The notes: a model not told the origin generated them from the letters alone. Shown: positions 19,732 through 28,181, numbered from the stretch's first letter. The stretch: 64,000 bases of DNA from Paucibacter sp963740455 (GCA_963740455.1 CAVUEF010000017.1:1-64000); one strand, 5' to 3'. Translations and numbers: made by a program.

Positions 19732-19991
19732 ACAGGAGACGGCGCCGATACGCGGGGCTGGCCGCAACCCTCAGGCATTCGAGACCTTGACGACCCTTTG
19801 CCGCCGCAGCGGCGCGGGCTCAATTCGTTCTGTATCGATTGCAGCGCGCCGTTGCAAGACCTGACGCCATTGATGTCAGTGTGTCTGTACCCATTCACGG
19901 CTGACCGCGCCGGAAGCGCCGGAGTGAGAACGCAGAGCCACGATCTCATCCAGCCGCAGCCTGAAAGAGTAGCGGTCTCTCTTCTTTCAAT

Positions 19992-20630
19992 TCAGGCCTT
20001 GCGACGCCGAGTCCATCCAATTCCTGCAAGCCCCAAGCCCATCAACGTCAGCGTGGCGGGCTCCGGAACGGAGCCGCCACCCACCGGCGGAGCACCGACA
20101 TCCGTCGTGCGACCTGCGTCACCGGCATATACGGCAAAGGCGTAAGTGTTCGCGTAGGCAAGAATACTATCGGTGCTGGAATCGTTTATAGAAGTAACGG
20201 GGGTGAAGTTATAGTGAACCAAGGAACCCCAACCTGGAACCTCTGTAGACGACCAGTAGATCGGACGCATGGCCAGGTCAGTCACCAAGCCCTGGAAGTA
20301 GACGCTGGTCATGTTTCCCTCAGCGGAAAGAGTAAGCATCTCGCTGACCCCGTAGTTCACCGTTGTCGGCAACCCCCAGCCGCTGCCGAGACCAGTGGCC
20401 CAAGTGTTGGCGGCCACCCAAGTCAAGGAACTGGGATTGATCATATTGAAAGTACCATCGGCATGGTGGACATCGCGCAACCAAGTAAGTCCGGTGGCGG
20501 TATCGTAATAAGCGTCAACTCCTGGTGTTGCGTCCAGATAGCGGTTTTGCAGGGTCGCGTTGGCGGCGGCCGCAACCAGACCCAGGCTTAGCGCGAGGGC
20601 TGTGGTCAGTAACTTCTTGGTTGGTTTCAT
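19992..20630 (-). CDS. PEP-CTERM sorting domain protein with DUF1566-like region
   Basis: 212 residues from MKPTKKLL, preceded by GGAGA. A signal peptide (LTTALALSLGLVAAAANA) is followed by a region resembling DUF1566 (GLTWLRDVHHADGTF, WGLPTTVNYG, YWSSTEV). The C-terminal sorting tag has VPEPATLTLMGLGLAG and an arginine-rich end (TRRRKA). Such proteins are cut by an exosortase and displayed or secreted in an extracellular matrix. No exosortase gene is in the window, so sorting must rely on a distant one. Base composition upstream is strikingly AT-rich. Confidence 0.88.
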   Translation of the reverse strand: MKPTKKLLTTALALSLGLVAAAANATLQNRYLDATPGVDAYYDTATGLTWLRDVHHADGTFNMINPSSLTWVAANTWATGLGSGWGLPTTVNYGVSEMLTLSAEGNMTSVYFQGLVTDLAMRPIYWSSTEVPGWGSLVHYNFTPVTSINDSSTDSILAYANTYAFAVYAGDAGRTTDVGAPPVGGGSVPEPATLTLMGLGLAGIGWTRRRKA

Positions 20631-21488
20631 GATTTCGTCTCCAGTTGCTTGTCTATGATGGTTGCCCATATATTGTAATGCGAACGTATTTTCCATATAT
20701 AATGAAAATCTTGCCACAAAATTAAAATACTGCGCATAAAATTATTTATATATTTAGCTGGCATTTATTATTTTTGCATAAATTTAATATGAAGTTTATG
20801 GCGGCCCTCGCCCAACTCGGAATTTGATTGATTCAAATTCAATCCGGCGGCACGATGCATTTGCACTACCCTTATGACGATGCTGGACGCGGCGATCAAC
20901 CTGTCCGAGTATTCGCGAATCCAGGCTCACCAGAAGTTCATGGAATCTCAACATGGCAGGCGCCCCCATCAGCCTATTTCCGGCCTCAAAGCGGGCGGCC
21001 TCAACCGGCTCGTTCCGAGCTTGCGTCGCGCCGAACCGCAGACGACTTGCTGTCCGGCGCCGCCGCCTGGCAGCGCCGAGGTCGTGAATTCGGCGCGGGC
21101 TGTGCCGTCCGTCAGAACAGCGAACAGCAAATGGTCATGGGTTCGCATGGGACTCCCTTCGATGAGGCGATGCAATACGCTGACATGCTGCCCAGCCACC
21201 ATTAGCCAATCGCTAAATTTCTGCGCCAAGAGTTGCGACCCGCCCCCCTTGTTCAGGGGGCATTGGTCAATAACAGGTCATCGACGCTGAAGGGGGCAGC
21301 GAGTCCTGGTCGCATCAGCCCGAATCGACCGAGGCGGCTGCCAAGTTGCGCCCTGCCTCGGCTGCGCAAAGTCAAACGGATGGCGAATACTTCGCGCCGG
21401 CGCCGAACGAAGTCAATAGTCGTCAACTAGTTGGCGCTTTCACACGAAGGTTCTGTTGCAAAATTTGTTTCATTTCTCTGGAACAAAA
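20631..21488. other. Eroded AT-rich spacer, no supported gene
   Basis: About 860 bp without a convincing gene. From 20640 to 20810 the sequence is strongly AT-rich, unlike the rest of the window, and probably holds the promoter of the PEP-CTERM gene. A perfect inverted repeat, GAATTTGA-5-TCAAATTC, lies at 20820-20840. Between 20850 and 21430 short frames exist on both strands, but none has a ribosome-binding site plus recognisable domain. GGTTCTGTTGCAAAA at 21450-21464 resembles the terminal repeat of IS6-family elements. I read the stretch as decayed insertion DNA. Confidence 0.5.
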
Positions 21489-23087
21489 ATGAATCTGATG
21501 CTTCGGTGGTGGGACGGGATCGGTTTGCAGTTGAAGCTGAAGATTCTCATCCAGGGAGTCCTGATCGTCATTCTTCTGGCGGCGCAGCAGTGGTTGCTGC
21601 ACCAGTTCGAGCAGCGCTCGATGAAGTCTGCGCAGGAGCGCTCGGTCGCCGTGGCCGACGGCACCATCAACGCGCTCAACACCTTGATGGTGACGAAAGT
21701 GGGTGGCGAAGACGTCATCAGCGACGCCAAGAGCCGGGCACTCTTCATCGAGAAGATGGGGGTCTCCGAAGGTGTCAAGGAACTGCGCGTGATTCGCGGC
21801 AAAGGTGTCGACGACGAGTTCGGACCCGGTCTGCCCCAGGAGCAGGCGATCGACGAGGTGGACCGCTCGGTGCTCGCCAACGGGAAGCTCCAGCACCAGA
21901 TGCTCACCGATGCGCAAGGCGGAGCGTCTCTCAGAACGGTCTTGCCGTTCATTGCCATGAAGGAATTCCGCACCTCCAAGTGCCTCAATTGTCATGGCGT
22001 GGCCGAAGGTTCGGTGCTTGGCGCCGTCAGCATCATCACCGACATCAATGACGACGTGGCCAAGATCAGAAGCCTGAAAGGCTGGATCTGGTTGGGTCAG
22101 GCAGCCTTGCAGGTGATTCTGTTCTTTGTCATCAGCTTGATTGTCCGCCGCCTGCTCAGGCAGCTCGGCGCCGAACCCAGAGAGGCTGCGAGTCTGGCGA
22201 AAAGTGTGGCGGCAGGCGATCTCAGCACGACCATCCATACCCATCCGGGTGACACCGGCAGCATGATGGCGCAGCTCAAGTTCATGCAGCAAAGCCTCAT
22301 CAAGCTGGTCGGCCAGGTGCGCCAGGGCTCCGAAGGAATTGCCACCGCGAGCGTCGAGATTGCCCAGGGCAACAACGACCTCTCGTCACGCACCGAGCAA
22401 CAAGCCAGTGCCCTGGAACAAACCGCAGCCTCGATGGAGGAACTGAGCTCGACCGTCAAGCAAAACGCCGACAACGCACGCCAAGCCAATCAACTGGCGC
22501 AAGCCGCCTCCACCGTGGCCATCAAGGGGGGCGAAGTGGTGGCTCAGGTGGTGAGCACGATGCAAGGCATCAATGAGGCCTCGCACAAGATTGCCGACAT
22601 CATCGGCGTGATCGACAGCATTGCCTTCCAGACCAATATCCTGGCGCTCAATGCGGCGGTCGAAGCCGCCCGCGCGGGCGAACAAGGCCGCGGCTTTGCG
22701 GTCGTTGCCACCGAGGTGCGCAGCCTGGCCGGGCGCTCAGCCCAAGCCGCCAAGGAAATCAAGACCCTGATCTCGGTCAGCGTGGAGCGCGTTGAACAGG
22801 GCACGGCACAGGTGGACCATGCCGGCAAGACCATGCAGGAGATCGTCACGGCGATCAAGCGCGTGACCGACCTCGTGGCAGAGATCAGCACCGCCAGCCA
22901 GGAACAAAGCGCAGGTGTCTCGCAAGTGGGCGAGGCCATCACCAGCCTGGACCAGACGACTCAGCAAAACGCCGCGCTGGTGGAGGAAATGGCCGCTGCG
23001 GCCATCAGTCTGAAAGCCTTGGCAGCCGAACTGGTGCAGACGGTGTCGGTGTTCAAACTCGCGTCAAGCGCGAGGCTTCAGCGCTGA
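21489..23087 (+). CDS. Methyl-accepting chemotaxis protein with periplasmic c-type heme motif
   Basis: 532 residues from MNLMLRWW. TM1 is at about 17-37 (ILIQGVLIVILLAAQQWLL) and TM2 at about 200-220 (WLGQAALQVILFFVISLIV). The periplasmic domain carries CLNCH near residue 168, a CXXCH site for covalent heme c, in a DUF3365-like context. Cytoplasmic HAMP-like segment, then a full signalling domain with hairpin tip IIGVIDSIAFQTNILALNAA and EAARAGEQGRGFAVVA. Family knowledge says such heme receptors sense redox state or gaseous ligands. It is alone, with no che genes nearby. A TTG start 33 bp upstream is less likely. Confidence 0.9.
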   Translation: MNLMLRWWDGIGLQLKLKILIQGVLIVILLAAQQWLLHQFEQRSMKSAQERSVAVADGTINALNTLMVTKVGGEDVISDAKSRALFIEKMGVSEGVKELRVIRGKGVDDEFGPGLPQEQAIDEVDRSVLANGKLQHQMLTDAQGGASLRTVLPFIAMKEFRTSKCLNCHGVAEGSVLGAVSIITDINDDVAKIRSLKGWIWLGQAALQVILFFVISLIVRRLLRQLGAEPREAASLAKSVAAGDLSTTIHTHPGDTGSMMAQLKFMQQSLIKLVGQVRQGSEGIATASVEIAQGNNDLSSRTEQQASALEQTAASMEELSSTVKQNADNARQANQLAQAASTVAIKGGEVVAQVVSTMQGINEASHKIADIIGVIDSIAFQTNILALNAAVEAARAGEQGRGFAVVATEVRSLAGRSAQAAKEIKTLISVSVERVEQGTAQVDHAGKTMQEIVTAIKRVTDLVAEISTASQEQSAGVSQVGEAITSLDQTTQQNAALVEEMAAAAISLKALAAELVQTVSVFKLASSARLQR

Positions 23088-23228
23088 GGTCGGGTCCGCA
23101 GGCGGCGCCGAGGGCGCCGCCTAGGCATAAGCCCTCGTTGCAAGGCGAAGCCTCTTTGGCAGAATCGGCCTGTCGTGAGTGCATGTGCCAGCAGGCACGT
23201 GCCCATGGCCCAAGACCAAGGAGCTGGC

Positions 23229-24248
23229 ATGCCCACGCGCGCACCTGATGCAGAACCCTCGCTGACGATACTGATTGTCGATGGCCAGGCCGCTGCGCGT
23301 GCCGCCTTGCGCGACGAACTCGAAAATGCCCGCCACAAGGTGCTGCTGGCCAAGACCGCCGAGACCGCGCTGTCGATATTTCTGCGACACCAGCCCGACC
23401 TCGTGCTGCTTGATGTCGTGTTGCCCGACCACGACGGTTACTGGGTGGCGCGCGAGCTTCGTCAGGCCGAACCTGGCGGTTGGACACCCATCATCTTCCT
23501 GTCGGGGCTCGGACAAGATCTCGATCTTTACCGCGGCATCGAAGCCGGCGGCGACGACTATCTTGTCAAGCCCGTCAGCACTATCGTGCTGGCCGCCAAG
23601 CTGCGCGCCATGCAGCGCCTGCTGGCGATGCGCGAGCGGCTGGTGGGCATGTCCGAAGAGCTCAATGTGGCCAACCAACGCCTCAAGCAGTTGGTCGAAC
23701 TCGATGCGCTCACCGGCCTGATGAACCGGGGCGGCCTGGACCGAAGCCTGCACAACGAAATCGTCGCCGCGCGGCGCGATCAGTCGCCCCTCACCGTGGT
23801 GATGTGCGACGTCGACTATTTCAAGCTCTACAACGACAGCCTGGGCCATCCCCAGGGCGACGCCTGCCTGCAACAGATCGCCGAGTTGCTCAAGCAGGTG
23901 TGCCGCCGGCCGCGCGACCACGCCGCACGCTACGGTGGCGAAGAGTTCGCGCTGATCCTGCCCAACACACCGCTGTCGGGCGCGCTGTCGTTCTCACGCA
24001 TATTCCTGCGCGCCATACGCAAGCTGGCCCTGCCCCATCCCTGCTCGCCGGCAGCTGGCCACGTCACCGTGTCGGGCGGCATCACCACCTGCGTGCCCGA
24101 TGCCTCGACCACCGCACAAGGCATGATCATGCGTGCCGACGAGGCCTTGTACGCAGCCAAGGCACATGGCCGCAATCGTTTCTTCAGTTTCGAGATGCAA
24201 CTCGACACGACCGAGCACTTGAGCACGCAGGCCGGCGATTTGACTTGA
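23229..24248 (+). CDS. Response regulator with GGDEF diguanylate cyclase domain
   Basis: 339 residues. The start is fixed by AAGGAG five bases before the ATG of MPTRAPDAEP. The REC domain spans residues 10-130 with phospho-acceptor Asp in DLVLLDVVLPD and Lys in DYLVKP. A coiled linker (MSEELNVANQRLKQLVELDALTGLMNR) leads to the cyclase domain: CDVDYFKLYNDSLGH, active-site GGEEF. RPRD lies exactly five residues before GGEEF and forms an RxxD product-inhibition site. It should make c-di-GMP when phosphorylated. It lies 140 bp downstream of the heme chemoreceptor, which is suggestive but not proof of a link. Confidence 0.92.
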   Translation: MPTRAPDAEPSLTILIVDGQAAARAALRDELENARHKVLLAKTAETALSIFLRHQPDLVLLDVVLPDHDGYWVARELRQAEPGGWTPIIFLSGLGQDLDLYRGIEAGGDDYLVKPVSTIVLAAKLRAMQRLLAMRERLVGMSEELNVANQRLKQLVELDALTGLMNRGGLDRSLHNEIVAARRDQSPLTVVMCDVDYFKLYNDSLGHPQGDACLQQIAELLKQVCRRPRDHAARYGGEEFALILPNTPLSGALSFSRIFLRAIRKLALPHPCSPAAGHVTVSGGITTCVPDASTTAQGMIMRADEALYAAKAHGRNRFFSFEMQLDTTEHLSTQAGDLT

Positions 24249-24276
24249 TGCGCCGCACGGCCGCTACCCGCAGGTT

Positions 24277-25572
24277 TCAGCGCCCCAGGATGCCGCGCAA
24301 GAGATTGACCGGGTCGAGCTTCTTCGGCTCTTCCTTCTTCTTCTCGACCGCGGCAGGCTGGTCGGCAGCGAGCGCAGGCTGAGCCTCCGCGCCCCCCGGC
24401 ATGCCGCTCATGTCCATGCCAAGCATGGCATTGGCCACGCTCTTCACGCGCAGCTTCAAGGCCCAGTCCGGTTCCCAGGCAATCTTCGGATCGCTTGGGC
24501 GCGGCGGATGCGCCAGGTTCAGCTCCGACCCGTAGGCAATCATGCGCAACATGGCGCCGCCGCCCTCGGCGAAGACCCCCTTGGGCACCGTGCAGCGCGT
24601 CACCTGAGGCTCCAGCAACACACCCTCCTTGAGCCATCGATCCACCGCCGGATTTGTCTGGTAGTCGATCAGACCCATGCCGACCTCGGGCACCTCGCTC
24701 GACGTCCAGAACACCATCTCGGCGTCGCCCCCTCCTTTGGCGCCCATGGCCGCGATGAAGTAGGCGCGCGCCGTCGGCAAGGCCGTCCATTCGAGCTGGG
24801 TGGCGCCGCCTGAATCGGCTTGTTTGAGTGCGATGGCCGGCATCAGGTCCTGCGCGGCGGAAACAGCGAACTTGAATCCGTCGGGCACGCCCTGGCCGGT
24901 GAATGCATGTTCGCCCACCAGCGAAGCATTGCTCGGGACCATGCGCGCATCGACCGGGTTGGGCCACTGCGGTCGCCCGGCAGCGCTGTGCGCGCCGCGC
25001 TGTGTGGCGCGACGCGAGACGAAGAACTTCTGAAATTCCTCAGGCTTGGCGTTGGCCATGTCGAGCACGCGCGGCTGCCCGGCGCGCACTTGTGTGCCGC
25101 AACCCCAGTACAAATACATCTTGCCCTTGGGCCGCTCGTACTCGCGCTCGACGACGCTGTCGTCGCTCGGCGCGGGTGGCGACCCCTTCTCGACCTTCGG
25201 GGCCACGAGCTTGAGCGTGGGCGCCAGCTGCGTGCCCGTCGGCACCGCCTGCGCACCTTCTGCAAGAGATGGATTGCGACTCGTGTACAGCGTCACGTCG
25301 ACCCAACGTCCACCCGATCCGGTCTGGGTCATGCCGAAGCTGTTCTTGGCGCTCGAGCCGCCGCCGAACAAGCTGCCCATCATCGCCATCGGGTTCGCGC
25401 CGCCAGCGCCCATGCCCGGCATGCCCATGCCGGTGAAGGTCGCCACGTCTATCCACGCTTGCGACACCGGTGGCTTGACCACTTGCGCCGGCGCCTTGAC
25501 GGCTTGCGCGGTGGCCACGCCAGCAGCCGCCATGGCGGCGATACTGAAGAGAGTCCTTGTTGGCTTGTTCAT
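24277..25572 (-). CDS. Exported protein of unknown function
   Basis: 431 residues with a signal peptide (LFSIAAMAAAGVATAQA). A Gly/Met-rich segment (FTGMGMPGMGAGGANPMAMM) follows, then a mixed domain with MYLYWGCGTQVRAGQPRVLD and a likely beta-rich region (TQLEWTALPTARAYFIAAMG, EMVFWTSSE). The C-terminus is charged (VEKKKEEPKKLDPVNLL). I do not recognise the family; it is not an enzyme by visible motifs. It converges with the GGDEF gene. The Met-rich stretch could bind metal, but this is speculation. Confidence 0.65.
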   Translation of the reverse strand: MNKPTRTLFSIAAMAAAGVATAQAVKAPAQVVKPPVSQAWIDVATFTGMGMPGMGAGGANPMAMMGSLFGGGSSAKNSFGMTQTGSGGRWVDVTLYTSRNPSLAEGAQAVPTGTQLAPTLKLVAPKVEKGSPPAPSDDSVVEREYERPKGKMYLYWGCGTQVRAGQPRVLDMANAKPEEFQKFFVSRRATQRGAHSAAGRPQWPNPVDARMVPSNASLVGEHAFTGQGVPDGFKFAVSAAQDLMPAIALKQADSGGATQLEWTALPTARAYFIAAMGAKGGGDAEMVFWTSSEVPEVGMGLIDYQTNPAVDRWLKEGVLLEPQVTRCTVPKGVFAEGGGAMLRMIAYGSELNLAHPPRPSDPKIAWEPDWALKLRVKSVANAMLGMDMSGMPGGAEAQPALAADQPAAVEKKKEEPKKLDPVNLLRGILGR

Positions 25573-25735
25573 TTGAACCTCGCTTGGATTGAGCGCTCAC
25601 AGACGGCGCGCCAGGCAAGCATGGCACGAAACGCCTTCAAAGTGGACCGCTTCGACCCAGCGGAATTAGGGGCTGGCACCGATCAAACGTGCCTACGGTG
25701 TCTGATGCCCGGTGTTGTAGCCGACACAGCGTTAG

Positions 25736-25896
25736 GGCAGCGCTGAATAAGTCCTGGCGATGGGCTGCGCCCCGCAGCGGGATGGGATGCAAGGCGCAAA
25801 CCACAGCCATAGCCCAAGCTATGGCGCGGATTTGCAACGCCGCAGACCACCCGCTGCGGGGATGCAGCACGCGGCGAGGACTTGTTCAGCGTTGCC
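25736..25896. mobile_element. Hairpin MITE with IS5-like ends
   Basis: A 161-bp element. Its 20-bp terminal inverted repeats match at 18 positions; the left begins GGCAGCGCTGAATAAGTCC. It is flanked by a perfect TTAG duplication at 25732-25735 and 25897-25900. The inside is one long imperfect hairpin: CCCGCAGCGGG pairs with CCCGCTGCGGG, and CCATAGC-CCAA-GCTATGG forms the tip. It has no transposase. The ends and the YTAR-type target agree with IS5-group elements, so it is probably mobilised in trans. Confidence 0.75.
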
Positions 25897-25935
25897 TTAG
25901 CCGCGTTACTCCGATTTGCGCGGCATGATGGCGGC

Positions 25936-27021
25936 ATGCCCGACATCAAGCTCGACCAATTGCGCCGCTACGCCGTGGCGCGCAGCCTGTTTGCCAAGAC
26001 CACCCTGCCGGGCGCGATCAGCAAGCTCGGTTTCGTGCAGGCCGACCCGATCCGCGCGCCGGCGCGGGCGCAAGACCTGACGCTGCGCCATCGCGTCAAG
26101 GACTACCGCGCCGGCGATCTGGAACGGCGCTACCCCAAGCTGGCGATCGAGGAAGACTTCTTCGTCAACTACGGTTTCTTGCCGCGCGCCACGCACCACT
26201 TGATGCACCCGCGCACGCCGCGCACGGTGTGGCCCAAGGCGCGCTGGGCGCAGGCGCAGGCCGTGCTCGAGTTCGTGCGCGAGCATGGCATCGTGCATCC
26301 GCGCGATGTCGATGCGCAGTTCCAGCATGGCAAGGTGCGCAACTGGTTCGGCGGCTCGTCGAATGCGAGCACGCAGCTGCTCGACGACATGCACTACCGC
26401 GGACTGGTGCGCATTGCCGGACGCGACGGCGGCGTGCGCTTGTACGCCGCGCGCGAGTCGTTGCCACCGACCGAAGACCCGCAGGCCGCGCTCGACAGCC
26501 TGGTCGATGTGGTGGTGCGCAAATACGCACCGCTGCCGCAGCGATCGTTGAGCGAGCTGGTCAGTCATTTGCGCCACGGCGCACCGCAATGGGCCGACGA
26601 CCGGCGCGCCGCCATGCAGCGCGCCGTTATGCGCCTGCGCCAGACCGAAGTGGACGGCGTGACTTGGTTCTGGCCGGCCGCCGAGAACCCCTCCTCAAAA
26701 TGGCATGAACCAGCCGACACAGTGCGCCTGCTCGCGCCCTTCGATCCGGTCGTGTGGGACCGGCGCCGCTTCGAGCTGCTGTGGGGCTGGGCCTACCGTT
26801 TCGAGGCCTACACGCCGGCGCGTCAGCGCGTGCGCGGCTACTACGCGCTGCCGCTGTTGTGGCGCGACCAGGTGATCGGCTGGGCCAACTTGAGCGTGCA
26901 GGGCGACGCGCTGGTCGCCGACTTGGGCTTTGTCGGCAGCCGACCGCGCAGCGCCTTGTTCAAGCGCGCGCTTGATGAAGAGCTGGCGAGCATGCGCCTG
27001 TTTCTCGGCCTGCCGGGGTGA
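25936..27021 (+). CDS. YcaQ/AlkZ-like winged-helix DNA glycosylase family protein
   Basis: 361 residues. The family (HTH_42) includes E. coli YcaQ and Streptomyces AlkZ, which remove alkylated bases and unhook interstrand crosslinks. The N-terminal helical region LDQLRRYAVARSLF is followed by GFVQADPIRAPARAQDLTLR, where QAD fits the catalytic Q-x-D motif. The C-terminal signature is LLAPFDPVVWDRRRFELLWG, then RGYYALPLLWRDQVIGWANL. I start at MPDIKL; longer frames run into the MITE. It is bracketed by repetitive elements: the MITE 39 bp upstream and the 285-bp element 3 bp after its stop. Confidence 0.85.
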   Translation: MPDIKLDQLRRYAVARSLFAKTTLPGAISKLGFVQADPIRAPARAQDLTLRHRVKDYRAGDLERRYPKLAIEEDFFVNYGFLPRATHHLMHPRTPRTVWPKARWAQAQAVLEFVREHGIVHPRDVDAQFQHGKVRNWFGGSSNASTQLLDDMHYRGLVRIAGRDGGVRLYAARESLPPTEDPQAALDSLVDVVVRKYAPLPQRSLSELVSHLRHGAPQWADDRRAAMQRAVMRLRQTEVDGVTWFWPAAENPSSKWHEPADTVRLLAPFDPVVWDRRRFELLWGWAYRFEAYTPARQRVRGYYALPLLWRDQVIGWANLSVQGDALVADLGFVGSRPRSALFKRALDEELASMRLFLGLPG

Positions 27022-27024
27022 ATT

Positions 27025-27308
27025 TATTGAGAATTCCAAAATTCACGACAAGGTTGTTGGTGGGCAGGAGGATGCGGCACTCTGCTCCGCGAATGTCCTC
27101 CGCCCTGCGGGCTCCCCCTTTATTTCGCTGCGCAGAGCACCCCATCCTCCTGCTTGGCAAAGCGGTCGGTATGCGCGCCGAAATACCGATACCGCTGCGC
27201 CAAGAAGACTGGGTAAGTGACGTAGTGAGGTAAAGGAGGAGCCCGTAGGGCGGGGGACACGAACGCAGTTACTTGCCCAGCATTCTTGGCATCGTGCGCG
27301 CACCAGGA
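27025..27308. mobile_element. 284-bp multi-hairpin repeat, copy A
   Basis: Nearly identical to the reverse complement of 44491-44775 (four differences in 285 positions). It begins TATTGAGAATTCC and ends GCGCGCACCAGGA. It contains two large imperfect hairpins (27064-27153 and 27199-27290) and a small one between (CGGTAT/ATACCG at 27167-27188). No protein is credible. The sharp end of similarity with copy B marks TATTG as one terminus. A possible longer form extends to 27368, where TCAATA closes an imperfect 25-bp inverted repeat. Confidence 0.8.
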
Positions 27309-27362
27309 ACCAGGTGACTGAAAGGTGGCCTCGGCAGAAGAGTGTCGTGATTTATGAAAAGA

Positions 27363-28181
27363 TCAATAGGCAACGCTGAACAAGTCCTCGCCGCGGCGCG
27401 CGTGCAGCAGCGCGCGCGCCACTTCGGCGAATCCCTCGCCGCGTTCGGACTGCGTCACATACGCGGGCAGCACTTTCAAGTGCGGCACAAAGCGCTCGAT
27501 ATTGGCCACACCCACGCTCAGGGAAATGCGCTCGAACATCAGTTGATCGTTGGTCGAGTCGCCCACATAAAGCCAATCGTCTGCCACGAAGGGTCGGCCT
27601 GTCGTCGTCTCGACCGCCCAGGCCGCTGCCGTCCATTTGCTGTGTTCGCCAATCCAGCCGTTGATGTGGATCGAGCTCACGGTGGCGTGCAGGCCGTGGC
27701 CTTGCATGAGCGCCACCACCTGCGCAATTTGCACCGGCGTCAGGTGCGCGAATTCGCTGTGATCGACGGCAATGTCGGTCAAACGGCCCGGGCTGTCGGC
27801 AGACAGGCGCGCGCCCGGGATGTCGGCAAGCAGCGCCTGCGCGCATTGCTGCAGGCGTTCGAAATTGACGGCCCTTGTGGCCGCATCCTGCGTGAAGCTG
27901 CGCTGCAGTTCGCCCGCCACCCTGCTCAGCATCACCGCACCGTTTTCGGCCACGATGGCGTGCAGCGGCCACGTGCGCGCAAACGGCTCGCTCCAACCGG
28001 ATGGGCGCCCGGTGATGGCGATCACCGGCACACCGGCCGCACGCAGGTCAATCAGCGCCTGCAATGCGATCGGCGCAATCGCGCCGTCCGCAGTCAAGGT
28101 GTCGTCGATGTCGGTCAGGACGCCGCACACCTGGCGCAGGCGCTCGGTGGGGCAGTGGGCGAAGGGCTGCATGGCGGCCAT
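27363..28181 (-). CDS. HAD-superfamily phosphatase (sucrose-phosphatase/MPGP-like)
   Basis: About 272 residues. HAD motif I is GVLTDIDDTLTADG, motif II AITGRPSGWSEP, and motif IV GDSTNDQLMFE; a cap domain lies between. These fit the Cof/sucrose-6-phosphate phosphatase branch, so a sugar phosphate is a plausible substrate. It starts at MAAMQPF; a Met three codons later is also possible. The last residues, EDLFSVAY, are encoded by a MITE end and the stop lies in the neighbouring element, so the native C-terminus was probably replaced. The domain itself looks complete. Confidence 0.82.
   Translation of the reverse strand: MAAMQPFAHCPTERLRQVCGVLTDIDDTLTADGAIAPIALQALIDLRAAGVPVIAITGRPSGWSEPFARTWPLHAIVAENGAVMLSRVAGELQRSFTQDAATRAVNFERLQQCAQALLADIPGARLSADSPGRLTDIAVDHSEFAHLTPVQIAQVVALMQGHGLHATVSSIHINGWIGEHSKWTAAAWAVETTTGRPFVADDWLYVGDSTNDQLMFERISLSVGVANIERFVPHLKVLPAYVTQSERGEGFAEVARALLHARRGEDLFSVAY
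27369..27395. repeat. Solo MITE end inside a coding 3' end
   Basis: These 27 bases are identical to the reverse complement of the right end of the MITE (25870-25896); they start GGCAACGCTGAACAAG. No partner end is seen further on. The sequence forms the last codons of the HAD-type gene on the minus strand. Confidence 0.75.

Noticed and set aside
20755..20785. Sigma-54-type promoter (TGGC...TTGCA) near the PEP-CTERM gene
   Set aside because: The GG-GC spacing is 14 instead of 10 and the orientation points away from the gene.
20969..21229. Minus-strand frame with a somewhat protein-like start (MAQKFSDWLMVAGQHV)
   Set aside because: No recognisable domain, no ribosome-binding site, and the second half turns into Arg/Pro-rich sequence. 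May be a remnant, but not supportable as a gene.
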